DNA of 64,000 nucleotides from CAIXPS01 sp034430115 (GCA_034430115.1 DAOUFG010000078.1:10606-74605), one strand, 5' to 3'. Positions 44,919 to 55,012 are shown, counted from the first letter of the stretch. Numbers and translations: made by a program. The notes: generated by a model not told the origin, from the sequence alone.

Positions 44919-46655
44919 ATGACTAAAGCATCGTCAAAACGGTCGATAAACCTACTGCCGCATGTGGCCAGCTTTTTCATCTTGCTTTTGCTATTACAAG
45001 CCTGTGCCTCCCCGACACGACGTGATGCCACCCAAACAACGGCGAGTACAGTTGTTAACTTAACCCCAACAGATGACGGGGTTATCCAACAGGCACAGCC
45101 AATAGCGGACACACCAACTAACGTCCCTTCCGGCACTATCGCGCTGGCCACCTACACTGTACAACCCGGCGACACACTCTTTGGCATTGCTAGTGCATAT
45201 GGCCTGCGACCGGAGACAGTGTTGTGGTCCAACTACGGCGTATTGAGAGATAACCCCGACTTGCTGAGTGTTGGGATGGAACTGGTCATTCCGCCGTCCG
45301 ACGGACTAATCACCATAGCGGAAGAAGGTGACAGCATCGATGCTCTTGCACGTCGATTCCAGGTAAAGGCGGAAGACATCGTTAACGAGCCCACAAACAG
45401 GCTTACGAGCACCGACCAAGTGCTCACACCCGGACAACAACTGTTTATTCCAGGCGGGCAACGTGAGACGGGCATTTGGCTGTTGCCAAAACCATCTGAA
45501 CGCCAAACGCCAGTGCTAGCAGCACCACCTGCAGTAGCTGGTTGGACAGCTGACTATCGTCCAAATTGGATCGGATATTTGGACGCATCTGGCACTCTCA
45601 TTCTTGTTACTCCTGATGGATTGGGAGGTACTACTGCACAAACCAAGCTAGGTTGGCATGTCAACATCCAAGATAAACCCGGTGCCCCAATCATTGTCAC
45701 ACAAGCAGACAAGACAGGACATATTTCCACCTGGGTATTCAATCCAAGTACACAGAACGAATTCAACGAGATGTTGGCACAATGGCAACAAACTTTACAG
45801 GCTGAATACATGGCAGGTCCCTGCGTCGTGGGTATTAAGGGTCACGATGCCAATATCACTTTCATCGGGCCCCAAGCTCAGGCATGGTGCGCAGCGCTAG
45901 AGACGAATAGTTCATACAAGTATGTACGCCTTTCCACAGAACCAAACAGCATGCACATTGTGTGTGAAGTAGCTATCGATGGCGGACAAGTTCGCGTGCG
46001 AGATACGGGTGGACAAGTCATAGCCGCTGACATTTGCGAGCAACTGAAGGCATTCGGAGGAGATCCGCCACCGGCAAATTGGGATATTACTAAAAGCGTT
46101 CTATTGGCTAACGACACACTGGCAGATGCCCTGACATCACTTGAAAACAATGTGGAAGAACTAAAACAGGACACAAGTTTTGAGACCGTACTTGATAAGT
46201 ATGCTGAACTTTTGGCTCAAATGCAGGTTGACTACCAGAAAGAACAAGATGTTGGTTCAAAGTCACTTCCCTACTGCCAGAATCAAATAGACGCCCAAAA
46301 TGCTTCTTATCAGGTTGAGAATGGTCTATATAGCGTTAAAAATAATGACTATGCGCTGGATAATTTGGGGGCCACGCTTCAGAATGACCTGGACAATGTG
46401 ACAACCAATATTGCGGCTGTTCAAACAAAATTAAAGGAACTTCAAGCTGCTGTTTTCGCCAACAAAATGGGATATCCATTACCAAGGTACACAGAGGACG
46501 ATATTGACACATCCCTTGCAACTGCCCAAGCACAAGTTGACAGTTCAAGCAAAGCTCTTAACGATGCCAGAGTAAAGGCTGCCTCATTTGATAAGCAGGC
46601 TGCGGACCTTGCACAATCAGCCAGGCAACTCGCGGCCAGCATTAAGTGCCCCTAA
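44919..46655 (+). CDS. LysM-domain lipoprotein with C-terminal coiled coil
   Basis: 578 residues. Lipoprotein signal FFILLLLLQACASP; LysM domain 1 (TYTVQPGDTLFGIASAYGLRP, about 75-120) and LysM domain 2 (ITIAEEGDSIDALARRFQVKAEDI, about 130-180) bind peptidoglycan. Residues 200-370 are a globular region of unknown family with four cysteines. The C-terminal 170 residues are helical with heptad-like spacing (DNVTTNIAAVQTKLKELQAA). The ATG at 44919 follows GGGGAGA. Composition is more AT-rich than the neighbours, so it may have been acquired. Probably a wall-bound surface protein; function unknown. Confidence 0.82.
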   Translation: MTKASSKRSINLLPHVASFFILLLLLQACASPTRRDATQTTASTVVNLTPTDDGVIQQAQPIADTPTNVPSGTIALATYTVQPGDTLFGIASAYGLRPETVLWSNYGVLRDNPDLLSVGMELVIPPSDGLITIAEEGDSIDALARRFQVKAEDIVNEPTNRLTSTDQVLTPGQQLFIPGGQRETGIWLLPKPSERQTPVLAAPPAVAGWTADYRPNWIGYLDASGTLILVTPDGLGGTTAQTKLGWHVNIQDKPGAPIIVTQADKTGHISTWVFNPSTQNEFNEMLAQWQQTLQAEYMAGPCVVGIKGHDANITFIGPQAQAWCAALETNSSYKYVRLSTEPNSMHIVCEVAIDGGQVRVRDTGGQVIAADICEQLKAFGGDPPPANWDITKSVLLANDTLADALTSLENNVEELKQDTSFETVLDKYAELLAQMQVDYQKEQDVGSKSLPYCQNQIDAQNASYQVENGLYSVKNNDYALDNLGATLQNDLDNVTTNIAAVQTKLKELQAAVFANKMGYPLPRYTEDDIDTSLATAQAQVDSSSKALNDARVKAASFDKQAADLAQSARQLAASIKCP

Positions 46656-46869
46656 GCCATTCAATTCCATGCGCGCATCTGCACGCCTTCCCGTAGAGTG
46701 TTCTTGTAAGAATCACCCAGAGCCCATCGAAGGGATCACCTTGTCGATGGGGCCTGAGATCAGCGAGACGAATGATAGGAACTGCCGACGGACGCCGATA
46801 GTAGTATCTGCGTTCATCTGCGTGTATCGGCGGTTCATTCTGCTGGAGCAACCTGGCCACACCTGAAGT
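46656..46869. repeat. Convergent spacer with CATCTGCGTG micro-repeat
   Basis: Spacer between convergent genes. CTGCGTTCATCTGCGTGTAT at 46808-46827 resembles CCGTGTTCATCTGCATTTAT at 60166-60185. The stretch also has CATCGAAGGGATCACCTTGTCGATGG with a short inverted pair. No gene seen. Confidence 0.45.
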
Positions 46870-49254
46870 TCAAGTGCGTTCGGCGTATCGATCAATCGCC
46901 GGAGCCAGCACGCCGAATTGATCGCACAACAAGCCTTCGTATCCGCTCGGCGCGCCGTCCCAGGTGCGCCAATCCACACCGCTGCCACAACCGCCATAGG
47001 CCGTGCCGTCTCCCATGCTGGCGCACAGCCCGGTCAGGAGCTGATCGGCTTCCTCGCGCAGGCCCACCTTGTAGAGCGCGGCGATGAAGTGACGCGCCTG
47101 CGAATGGGTCAGCCCGCCATTTTGATAAGACCCCATCGGCAGGTTGTGCTGCATGCTGGCGGTATCTGCATCGGGGATGCGCCACAGGTTGCCCGGCAAG
47201 CCCAGGCGAGCATCCGGCAGGTTAGCGCGTTGTAATTCGCGCCACAGGCGGGTGATGATGTCCCGCGCCGGCGCATCTTCCACCAGCCCAACGTTGACCG
47301 CCGCGCCATTCACAAACAAAAAGGCGTGATCATGCAATGCGCCATCCTGGCTGCGCCAGCCGCCGAACCAGCCGGTCGCCGGGTTGAAGAACGCCGCCAT
47401 AAAGCTGGCCCGCAATTGAGCCGCCCAATCCGCCAGGCCCTCTGCCAGCGCCGGCTGCCCCAGGCGCGGCAGCACATCCGCAAAGGTGCGCAGTGCCGGG
47501 TAGAGCAGGGCATTGGCAAAGGCATCCTTCCAACCGAACGAGATCACGTCAAACCAACAGGTGCTCCACTGGTGCTGTCCGCTAATGCCCACCCGGTAGG
47601 GGCTTTCGATCAATCCATCGCCGTCCAGGTCGCGTGCGCGCATGCGCCCCAGTTCCAGTTGAATGGCCGGCACATAATGAGCCAGCCATGCTGCGTCACC
47701 GGCAACCCGCAGGTAATCCGCCAGGCCCAACAACGCGCCGCTGCCGCTCATCAGGTACTCGTCCTCAAAGAGATGCTTACTGTGCGAGGACCAGCCACTG
47801 GCATAGCCTTGCCCGCCGTCCAGCCAGCGCTCCAGCGTGTCGCGCAGCAAATCGGTCGCGCGCAAGCCGGGCAGCACCTCGCCCATGCGCGTAGCGATGG
47901 CCGACCAGTTATCGGCGCAGATGATGGCGTGCATTGAGTTGCCATTGTTGGAGAAAGTGGCTGTGTCGGGCCGGTAGGTCAGCCCGGTGATTGCGCAACG
48001 ATTCAGCATCCGCCGTGCCACAGCGGGTGCACCTGCGCTGATGCGCACGAGCGGGGTCGTCTCCAGTTGCCATTCCACTTCGGCCTGGTGCTTGCCTGCA
48101 AGGAGCAGATAATCGCCCTCCGGCTGGGGCAGTTCGCCGACCTTCAGTTCATTCGTCGTGGTGAAGATGGGGCGGATCGAATCGGCGCGCCAGAGCGCCT
48201 CACCCTGGGCGTTCACGCGCAGCGTGCCAAAGCGCGGCGCGTGTAACAACACCGGTAGGGTGAGCAACCCGGCTTCACCCTGGCGCGTAATTGCGCCAAG
48301 CGTCGTCGTGGGCGCAACACGGCTATCAAACGGCACATGCCAGGCGCTGGACTCCCAGGCACGCAAGGGGCGCTCGCCCACGCGCTCGGCGGAGAGCAAC
48401 AGCCTATCGGGCTGCACCTCCCAGCGCAGCGAATATGTCTGTCCCACCCGCGCCAAGCGCAATTCATAGTGGATCACATTGCCCTCGATGCGCGTCGTCC
48501 CTTCAACGTCGTCATTGAGATACGAAAGCAGGTCCGGGGCCGTTTCCGGGCTGAGCCGCACCCCTTGCGACAGATAAGCGCGCAAAGGGTTGTTGAAAAA
48601 CCCCATGTGGCCCAATTGCAATAGATTGTCGGACGTGCGGCCCTGCCCTTCTTCGTCCAGCGCCAGGTAGGAGAAGGCCGCCTTGCGCACCCGGAAGCCC
48701 ACTTCGAGGTTCCGGGTGCGATAGCGCACTTCGCTCCCCAGCCACTCGGCCTGCACCCCGGCCGGTAAGGTCGCCAGGTCACACTGCGCCAGGGCCAGCA
48801 CCGGTTCGCGATGCGCCGGCACAGGTTGTTCCGCCAGTTCGCCGTCGAGGATGACCCCATCCATGGCGATGTTCCATGCCGGCCACCAGTTATCGACGGC
48901 GCAGCGGCGCAATTCCACCAAGACGGTCGCAGCCTCCAGGCCATGCAGATCGAACCACACCGTCTGCGCCGGATTCGCAGGTTGCGGCACATCGCGTAAC
49001 GCCAGCGCGACTGTCCAGGTCTGGCCGTCTCCCACGAGCAGGCGTAGGTCGGTAACCCAATCGGTCTGCGGGTCGCTGCCACACTTGAAATAGCCGGTGC
49101 CCACGCGCAAGCCCAGGCGGTGCAGGCGCAGGGGCACCTCTGAGCGCACGCCGCGCGAATGGATGATGCGCCGGCGCGGCGCGCCCTGTTCATGCGGCAG
49201 CGGCGCCGTCCATACGGCGCGGCAGAAAGAAGATGGAAGGGTTAGTAAATCCAT
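46870..49254 (-). CDS. Six-hairpin (alpha/alpha)6 glycosidase superfamily protein
   Basis: 794 residues. The N-terminal 330 residues are beta-rich; from about residue 410 to the end is an (alpha/alpha)6 barrel with blocks NSMHAIICADNWSAIATRM, DEYLMSGSGALLGLADYLRVAGD, DLDGDGLIESPYRVGISGQHQWSTCWFDVISFGWKDAFANALLYPAL and GGCGSGVDWRTWDGAPSGYEG. These recall GH63/GH116/amylo-glucosidase-type enzymes, with DLDGDGL and the DWRTWDG acid as candidate active-site segments. No signal peptide, so probably intracellular or a non-classical export. Family number and substrate are not certain. Confidence 0.72.
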   Translation of the reverse strand: MDLLTLPSSFCRAVWTAPLPHEQGAPRRRIIHSRGVRSEVPLRLHRLGLRVGTGYFKCGSDPQTDWVTDLRLLVGDGQTWTVALALRDVPQPANPAQTVWFDLHGLEAATVLVELRRCAVDNWWPAWNIAMDGVILDGELAEQPVPAHREPVLALAQCDLATLPAGVQAEWLGSEVRYRTRNLEVGFRVRKAAFSYLALDEEGQGRTSDNLLQLGHMGFFNNPLRAYLSQGVRLSPETAPDLLSYLNDDVEGTTRIEGNVIHYELRLARVGQTYSLRWEVQPDRLLLSAERVGERPLRAWESSAWHVPFDSRVAPTTTLGAITRQGEAGLLTLPVLLHAPRFGTLRVNAQGEALWRADSIRPIFTTTNELKVGELPQPEGDYLLLAGKHQAEVEWQLETTPLVRISAGAPAVARRMLNRCAITGLTYRPDTATFSNNGNSMHAIICADNWSAIATRMGEVLPGLRATDLLRDTLERWLDGGQGYASGWSSHSKHLFEDEYLMSGSGALLGLADYLRVAGDAAWLAHYVPAIQLELGRMRARDLDGDGLIESPYRVGISGQHQWSTCWFDVISFGWKDAFANALLYPALRTFADVLPRLGQPALAEGLADWAAQLRASFMAAFFNPATGWFGGWRSQDGALHDHAFLFVNGAAVNVGLVEDAPARDIITRLWRELQRANLPDARLGLPGNLWRIPDADTASMQHNLPMGSYQNGGLTHSQARHFIAALYKVGLREEADQLLTGLCASMGDGTAYGGCGSGVDWRTWDGAPSGYEGLLCDQFGVLAPAIDRYAERT

Positions 49255-49300
49255 GGATGTGACCTTTTGAAGCTCAGAGTTGCGCGTCCCAACTCATGCG

Positions 49301-49660
49301 TTAACGCTCCCGATAAACCTTATCTTCTACAGACGGAGCACGAATCATGAACGTCTCCACGGGTGGATGGACTTCGAGCACGGCGTGATATTGCCCCGCG
49401 GGGAAGCAACAAAATTCGCGTGGCCCAACGGTGAAGCGCTCACCCTCCACTTCCACAACCAATGAGCCGCTCAGCACGATGAAGCACTCGTCGCTGAGGG
49501 TGTGCAGGTGCGACACTTCACCACTGCCCACCCAATTTGTATCGGTGTTGTTGTACCAGATTTGGAGTTGTTGAGACTGAAAGCCGGTCTCGTCGCGTGG
49601 TGCGCGACCGGAGAGAAGCGTGGAATGATCGGGCAGCTTTTGAAGATGGAACTTCGTCAT
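49301..49660 (-). CDS. Small cupin-domain protein
   Basis: 119 residues from the ATG at 49658-49660 (MTKFHLQKLPDHSTLLSG). A single cupin: motif 1 region VSHLHTLSDECFIVLSGSLVVEVEG with metal-type His/His/Glu, motif 2 FCCFPAGQYHAVLEVHPP with the last His. Possibly a sugar isomerase-like or regulatory cupin. It begins upstream of the glycosidase gene on the same strand (46 bp), which suggests a shared carbohydrate role. Confidence 0.8.
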   Translation of the reverse strand: MTKFHLQKLPDHSTLLSGRAPRDETGFQSQQLQIWYNNTDTNWVGSGEVSHLHTLSDECFIVLSGSLVVEVEGERFTVGPREFCCFPAGQYHAVLEVHPPVETFMIRAPSVEDKVYRER

Positions 49661-49707
49661 TAGCCTGATTGTATCGTCCAACTACACGAAGCAAAGTAGA
49701 GGTGTAA

Positions 49708-50262
49708 GGGGATGACCAAAGGTTGGCTCTCATTCATTACCAGTTCGAAGCCATCCATCCATTTCTGGATGGGAATGGACGCATTGGACGGCTACTCGTC
49801 TCCCTGCTCCTGGTGAACTGGAACTTATTGCCGTTGCCACTCCTTTACCTGAGCGCCTTCTTCGAACAGCATCGCCAGGATTATTACCATCTCCTGCTTG
49901 AGGTGAGCAAGCATGGTGCATGGCGCGAGTGGCTAACCTTCTTCTTGCAAGGTGTGAGCCAGCAAGCCCAGGACGCCATCGATCGGGCCAAGAAGCTGCA
50001 AGATTTGCAAATCGAATGGCGACAGATGGTTACACAAACGCGCGCCTCAGCCTCTTTGGTACATCTCACCGAGAGCTTATTCAAATCGCCAATTGTGACA
50101 ATTCCCATGGTGCAAAAGACACTCGGCGTTACATATCGCAGTGCTCAATTGGATGCCGAAAAGCTCATTCGGCTGGGGATTCTCCAACCAATAAGCAGTA
50201 GATCTCAAAGAGGCAAAGCATTCGTAGCTGCCAAGATACTCCACATAACGGGCGAGGGCTAA
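49708..50262 (+). pseudogene. Fic-family protein, 5'-truncated remnant
   Basis: The frame reads DDQRLALIHYQFEAIHPFLDGNGRIGRLL: the Fic AMP-transferase active-site motif HPFxxGNGRxGR is intact. The C-terminal part continues through GAWREWLTFFLQGV to a winged-helix-like end (TIPMVQKTLGVTYRSAQLDAEKLIRLGIL), as in Fic proteins of about 370 residues. The first half is missing: an in-frame TAA stands at 49705-49707 and only a TTG at 49723 could start. The inhibitory helix and target-binding part are therefore lost, and expression is doubtful. AT-richer than its neighbours. Confidence 0.8.
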
Positions 50263-50397
50263 CAGGGCTTATTATACTTTTTAGCCCAAAAGTATAATGG
50301 GGGCGATTGGAATTGTACCTTTTTACTACTTCTCACTTTAGCCACAACAAGTAGCCCTTCCTTCTCTCCTCGCCAGATAAGCCCTAAAATCAGATCC

Positions 50398-51090
<693 letters not shown>

Positions 51091-51150
51091 CCCGTTGCTG
51101 ACACATGATTGACACGCGCTCACCGTAGAACTGATCAATACGAGGAAATG

Positions 51151-51215
51151 AAGAATGAAACGTGAAACGTAAAGAATGCGCTGCAGACTTCTCACGTTTC
51201 ATGTTTCACGTTTCA
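51151..51215. repeat. Perfect inverted TGAAACGTGAAAC repeat
   Basis: TGAAACGTGAAAC (51156-51168) pairs exactly with GTTTCACGTTTCA (51203-51215). The hairpin lies between the response regulator and kinase genes, 10 bp before the kinase start, and could alter their ratio. Confidence 0.8.
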
Positions 51216-51225
51216 ATTGCCCAGT

Positions 51226-52752
51226 ATGTTCAAGCGACTAACGACCCGCCTGGTGCTCAGCCAGCTATTCGTGATCGGCGCGGCGACGGCAATTTTGATC
51301 TTCGTCTTGCTATCGCTGGTGCAAAACTACTTCGTGCAAGCCACGCTGGATAGCCTGCTCATTCAGGCCCGCCTGAGCGCACAAATGGTGACGCCCGGCA
51401 GCGCTACCGCACTTAACAACATCCAGCAGTCGCAACTGCCGTCGGCGTCCAACAGCATCCAGAACAATGCCCAAAGCCCATCCGCGCTCCAGGTGCAGAA
51501 CGTCACGCCGACGCTCGATCTCTCGCAAAGCCTGCCGGCACTGAGCAATGGCTTGCGCCTGAGCCTGGACCTGGAAACGCGCGTGCGCATCGTCAATGCG
51601 AATGGGATGGTTGAGTCCGACAGCGCCGGCACCGACCTGGGGCACAACGTCGGCGACGTGCCCGCCGTAAAGGCAGCGCTGGCGAACCAGGAGTCCGCCT
51701 ACGCCGAAGGCACCGAAGCCCTTGCGGCGGTTCCCTTGCCGCGCGTGGGTCGCGTGGTCGGCGTGGCCTTCCTCAGCCAGCCGCTGCGCGACGTCAGCAA
51801 CGTCATGGCCGACCTGCGCGCACGACTGCTGATTTCGGCGGCGATTGCGCTCATCTTTGCGGCGCTGGTGGGAGTGTTCCTGGCGCGTGGCATCGCCCGC
51901 CCTGTGCGCCAACTGACCATCGCCGCCAACGAACTGGCGCAAGGCGAATTTGACTACCCGTTGGAGGCTTCCTCGCCCGATGAACTGGGCGACCTGGCGC
52001 GCGCCTTTCGCCGCATGCGTGACGACCTGCAACAGATGTTACAGGCGCGCACCGACCTGGTGGCGAACGTCAGCCACGAGTTGCGCACGCCGCTGACGGC
52101 CATCAAAGGGCTGGTGGAAACATTGCGCGCCGGCGCCGTGGAAGATACCGCCGTGCGCGACACGTTCCTGGCTTCCATCGAGCAACAGACCGACCGCCTG
52201 ACTCGTCTGGTGAACGACTTGCTGATCCTTTCGCGTGCCGACTCACAGGCGCTGGCCCTGCAAGTGCGCCCGGTGGACCTGACGGCCCTGGCACATGCGT
52301 GCGTGCAGCAACTGGCCCCCAGGGCTGCGGCCACCCAGGTGACGCTGAAGGTGGAAGGCCCGTCCCTCACGGCGACTATCGACCCCGACCGGATTCAGCA
52401 GGTGCTGGTCAACTTGCTGGACAATGCCATCCGCTTCTCGCCACCCGGCGAGACGGTGAACGTCCGCATTTCCCAGGCGACGGATGGCGTGCGCGTCGCA
52501 GTGAGCGATCAGGGGCCTGGGATGGACGAAGCGGAGCAAGCGCGCGTGTTCGAGCGCTTCTACCGGGGCGATAAATCCCGTGTGCGCAGGGATGATAGCG
52601 GTGCAGGGCTGGGGCTCTCCATTGCCGAGGCACTGGTGCGCGCACATGGCGGCGAGATTGGCATCCATAGCCGGCCCGGTCACGGCACCAGCGTGTGGTT
52701 CACGCTTCCGAAGGGAGGGATTGGAGATGAGAGATTAGAGGCTGGAGATTAG
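51226..52752 (+). CDS. Sensor histidine kinase (PhoR-like)
   Basis: 508 residues from the ATG at 51226. First membrane helix (LVLSQLFVIGAATAILIFVLLSLV), extracytoplasmic sensor region of about 150 residues, second helix LLISAAIALIFAALVGVFLARG, HAMP, HisKA with phospho-acceptor His in ANVSHELRTPLTAIKG, and ATPase domain with N box QQVLVNLLDNAIRFSPPGE, G1 DQGPGMDE, F box VFERFYRGDKS and G2 GAGLGLSIAEALV. The last residues (GIGDERLEAGD) are encoded by an AATCTC-type repeat, a tail past the normal end. Pair of the response regulator. Confidence 0.92.
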   Translation: MFKRLTTRLVLSQLFVIGAATAILIFVLLSLVQNYFVQATLDSLLIQARLSAQMVTPGSATALNNIQQSQLPSASNSIQNNAQSPSALQVQNVTPTLDLSQSLPALSNGLRLSLDLETRVRIVNANGMVESDSAGTDLGHNVGDVPAVKAALANQESAYAEGTEALAAVPLPRVGRVVGVAFLSQPLRDVSNVMADLRARLLISAAIALIFAALVGVFLARGIARPVRQLTIAANELAQGEFDYPLEASSPDELGDLARAFRRMRDDLQQMLQARTDLVANVSHELRTPLTAIKGLVETLRAGAVEDTAVRDTFLASIEQQTDRLTRLVNDLLILSRADSQALALQVRPVDLTALAHACVQQLAPRAAATQVTLKVEGPSLTATIDPDRIQQVLVNLLDNAIRFSPPGETVNVRISQATDGVRVAVSDQGPGMDEAEQARVFERFYRGDKSRVRRDDSGAGLGLSIAEALVRAHGGEIGIHSRPGHGTSVWFTLPKGGIGDERLEAGD

Positions 52753-52805
52753 GAGAACCACGGATGACACGGATTGCACGGATTAAATCTGAGTCATCCG
52801 TGGTT
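52716..52805. repeat. GGAGATTAG words and CCACGGATGAC inverted repeat
   Basis: GGGATTGGAGATGAGAGATT (52717-52736) lies in the kinase 3' end. It is followed by the exact inverted repeat AACCACGGATGAC (52756-52768) / GTCATCCGTGGTT (52793-52805), enclosing CACGGATTGCACGGATTAAA. Could serve as a terminator-like hairpin. Confidence 0.7.
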
Positions 52806-52954
52806 GATTCAATCCCACATCTCCAATTTCTTTTTTGTGTTCTTTGTTGCTTTGTTTCTTCGTGTAGAGATATTCTTTACGATTGCCTCACGCTTGCCAC
52901 AGCGCTGACACATCCCTCTTCTACACTGGGTTCAATTTCTCACTGGAGGCAAAC

Positions 52955-53746
52955 ATGAACAAAGATACCTTTACGCTCATCGGCGGGCTGGCGGCTTTCG
53001 GCGCTGCGCTCATCATCCTCACGCGGCCTGTTCCCGCCAACAGCGCCGTCCCGCAGCAAACCAGCCCGTCGCGCACCATCCAGACCAACGGCAGCGCCGT
53101 CGTGCGCGTTCAACCCGACAAGGTCTCCGTGCGGCTGGGCGTGGAAACCTTCGCGGCCACGGCGCGCGAATCACAGGTGAATAATGCGCGCCTGATCGAG
53201 GCGGTGATCAAAGCAGTACGCAACCGCGGCGTGCCGTCGCAGGATATCTCCACGGACTACTTCTCCGTCAACCCGGAGTACGACTACAACAACTCGGCGC
53301 GCAAAGTCACCGGCTATCGCGCCAACAACACAATCCTGGTCACTTTGCGCCAGGTGAACAAACTCAGCGAAGTGCTCACTGCCGCGTTGGATGCCGGTGC
53401 CACCACTGTGCAAGACGTCAGCTTCAACACCTCGCGCCTGCGTGAACTGCGCGATCAGGCACGCGCGTTGGCGGTTCAAGCCGCACTGGAAAAGGCGCAG
53501 TCAATCGCCGGCGCGGCGAAGGTCTCGGCCGGCGACGTACAGACGATCACCGACAACACGAACTGGTATTACACCGGCTGGAGTTGGAACAGCCGCATGA
53601 GTGCCGCCGCGAATCTCTCAAACATGACCCAGAACGTGGCGCAGGCCGCTTCCGGCGCAACGGAGCTTCCCCCGGAGGACGGCGAATTCAGCCTGGGCCA
53701 GATTGCCGTGCAGGCCCAGGTGGATGTGAGCGTGGCGATCAAATAA
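52955..53746 (+). CDS. SIMPL-domain (DUF541) exported protein
   Basis: 263 residues from the ATG at 52955, GGAGG 8 nt upstream. N-terminal membrane/signal helix LIGGLAAFGAALIILTRPV, then a SIMPL domain: IQTNGSAVVRVQPDKVSVRLGVET, DISTDYFSVNPEYDYNNSARKVTGYRANNTILVTLR and the C-terminal ALEKAQSIAGAAKVSAGDVQTITD. The family resembles oligomeric periplasmic proteins of unclear role (BP26/OMP28 type). Monocistronic. Confidence 0.87.
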   Translation: MNKDTFTLIGGLAAFGAALIILTRPVPANSAVPQQTSPSRTIQTNGSAVVRVQPDKVSVRLGVETFAATARESQVNNARLIEAVIKAVRNRGVPSQDISTDYFSVNPEYDYNNSARKVTGYRANNTILVTLRQVNKLSEVLTAALDAGATTVQDVSFNTSRLRELRDQARALAVQAALEKAQSIAGAAKVSAGDVQTITDNTNWYYTGWSWNSRMSAAANLSNMTQNVAQAASGATELPPEDGEFSLGQIAVQAQVDVSVAIK

Positions 53747-53755
53747 GGCCGGGTT

Positions 53756-53845
53756 GTCATCCCGACGAGCATGTCGAGAGGGCATCTTGGCCCGGCATAT
53801 CGACGGCCAAGATGCCCCGCTTCGCTCGGTATGAGGCGTCAACAG
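53756..53845. repeat. GGCATCTTGGCC hairpin with CTTCGCTCGG words
   Basis: GGCATCTTGGCC (53781-53792) pairs exactly with GGCCAAGATGCC (53805-53816), flanked by CATCCCGACGAGC and CCGCTTCGCTCGGTATGA. This resembles dispersed REP-like elements seen across many bacteria. Confidence 0.65.
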
Positions 53846-53969
53846 CAAACCCCCAAAAAACCACATCGGCAATGGCTCCCCGCACGACAGTGATCCATCT
53901 GTTTTCCGCCGTCACATCTATACTGCTAAAGCAAGCACATCATGGGTACGCACTCCGAGGAGGAAGCAC

Positions 53970-54929
53970 ATGGATTATCCATCGATCAAAGGGTTTAACT
54001 ACCAACCCAGCTACGGCAGCAACGGGTTCGAGCTATGGCAGAAGTTTGACGCGGCCGTCATCGAGCGCGAACTGGGCGCGGGCAAGCGTTACTTCCCAGG
54101 CATGAACGCCATTCGCGTTTGGCTCGCGTGGGATTCTTTCAAGCGCGCCCCCGAGAAGTTCGCCGCCAATTTCGAGGCGCTATTAACCATCGCCGCGCAG
54201 CATGATCTGCTGGTCATGCCGGTGTTGTTCAATCGCTGGCATGATAAGGCGCTGGATTACGGTGGCATTTATGTCGATCATTTCCTGCCCCGCGTGAGTT
54301 GGGTCCAACAGGCCGATATGTTCAAGCCCTACCTGGAAATGATCGTGGGGCGGCACGCCACCGACGCGCGCATCTTTGCCTGGGACCTGTGCAACGAGCC
54401 GTTCTCCTACTCCTGCCCGGTCGAAGAAATCCGGGCGATTTACGACGCCGAGTTCGCCTGGCTCTGCGGGTTACAGCAAACCTGCAAACAGCTTGGCGCC
54501 GCCGCACCGATCACCGTCGGCATCCATCCCGGGCATGGACGGGCAGGGCTGGAACTCATCTCGCAAATCAGCGACATCCTCAGCATTCACCCCTACTGGA
54601 CCGCCGACAGCCCCATGCACGACAAGGCCGTCTACGAGCATCTGCTGGATGAATATGTGGACGTGGCCGCGCAAGCCAACAAGCCCTTGCTGGCCACCGA
54701 GACTTGCTGGGGCGCGCTGGACGACGCAAAGCGGGTGGAGATCATCCGCTACACGCTGGGCGAACTGAAGCAGCGCAAGATCGGCTGGCTGGCCTATCTA
54801 CTGCATCATAGCCTGATCGCCGATGCGCACCGGCCCGAGTTCGGCCCCGTCACGGAACCGGGCAACCTGGCCTTCATCGAAGCCGACGATACTTTGCGGC
54901 CTGGGCACGAGATTTTCAACGCATTTTGA
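53970..54929 (+). CDS. GH5-like (beta-mannanase/cellulase fold) glycoside hydrolase
   Basis: 319 residues. TIM-barrel glycosidase with strand-4 acid/base Glu in FAWDLCNEPF and strand-7 nucleophile Glu in LLATETCWGAL; other typical blocks are NAIRVWLAWDSF and DILSIHPYWTADSP. No signal peptide or binding module. Clan GH-A; GH5 is the best family guess and the substrate is probably a beta-linked glycan. Start preceded by GAGGAAG. Confidence 0.78.
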   Translation: MDYPSIKGFNYQPSYGSNGFELWQKFDAAVIERELGAGKRYFPGMNAIRVWLAWDSFKRAPEKFAANFEALLTIAAQHDLLVMPVLFNRWHDKALDYGGIYVDHFLPRVSWVQQADMFKPYLEMIVGRHATDARIFAWDLCNEPFSYSCPVEEIRAIYDAEFAWLCGLQQTCKQLGAAAPITVGIHPGHGRAGLELISQISDILSIHPYWTADSPMHDKAVYEHLLDEYVDVAAQANKPLLATETCWGALDDAKRVEIIRYTLGELKQRKIGWLAYLLHHSLIADAHRPEFGPVTEPGNLAFIEADDTLRPGHEIFNAF

Positions 54930-54941
54930 GCCCGAACCGTA

Positions 54942-55012
54942 ACCCTCCGGGTTCCCAGACCGAGCGAGCGATCCTCAATGCTCGCTCGGCAAGACCCCGG
55001 AGGGTTTGACGA
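54942..55012. repeat. Nested hairpin (CCTCCGGG / GAGCGAGC)
   Basis: Inner stem CCGAGCGAGC (54960-54969) pairs with GCTCGCTCGG (54980-54989). Outer AACCCTCCGGG and CCCGGAGGGTT pair around it, followed by TTTGACG. It may end transcription of the glycosidase gene. The 54930-55196 spacer holds no other recognised feature. Confidence 0.6.

Noticed and set aside
44659..44922. 87-codon plus-strand frame between the SPT-like and LysM genes
   Set aside because: It runs across the 44683-44720 terminator and has no domain or good start.
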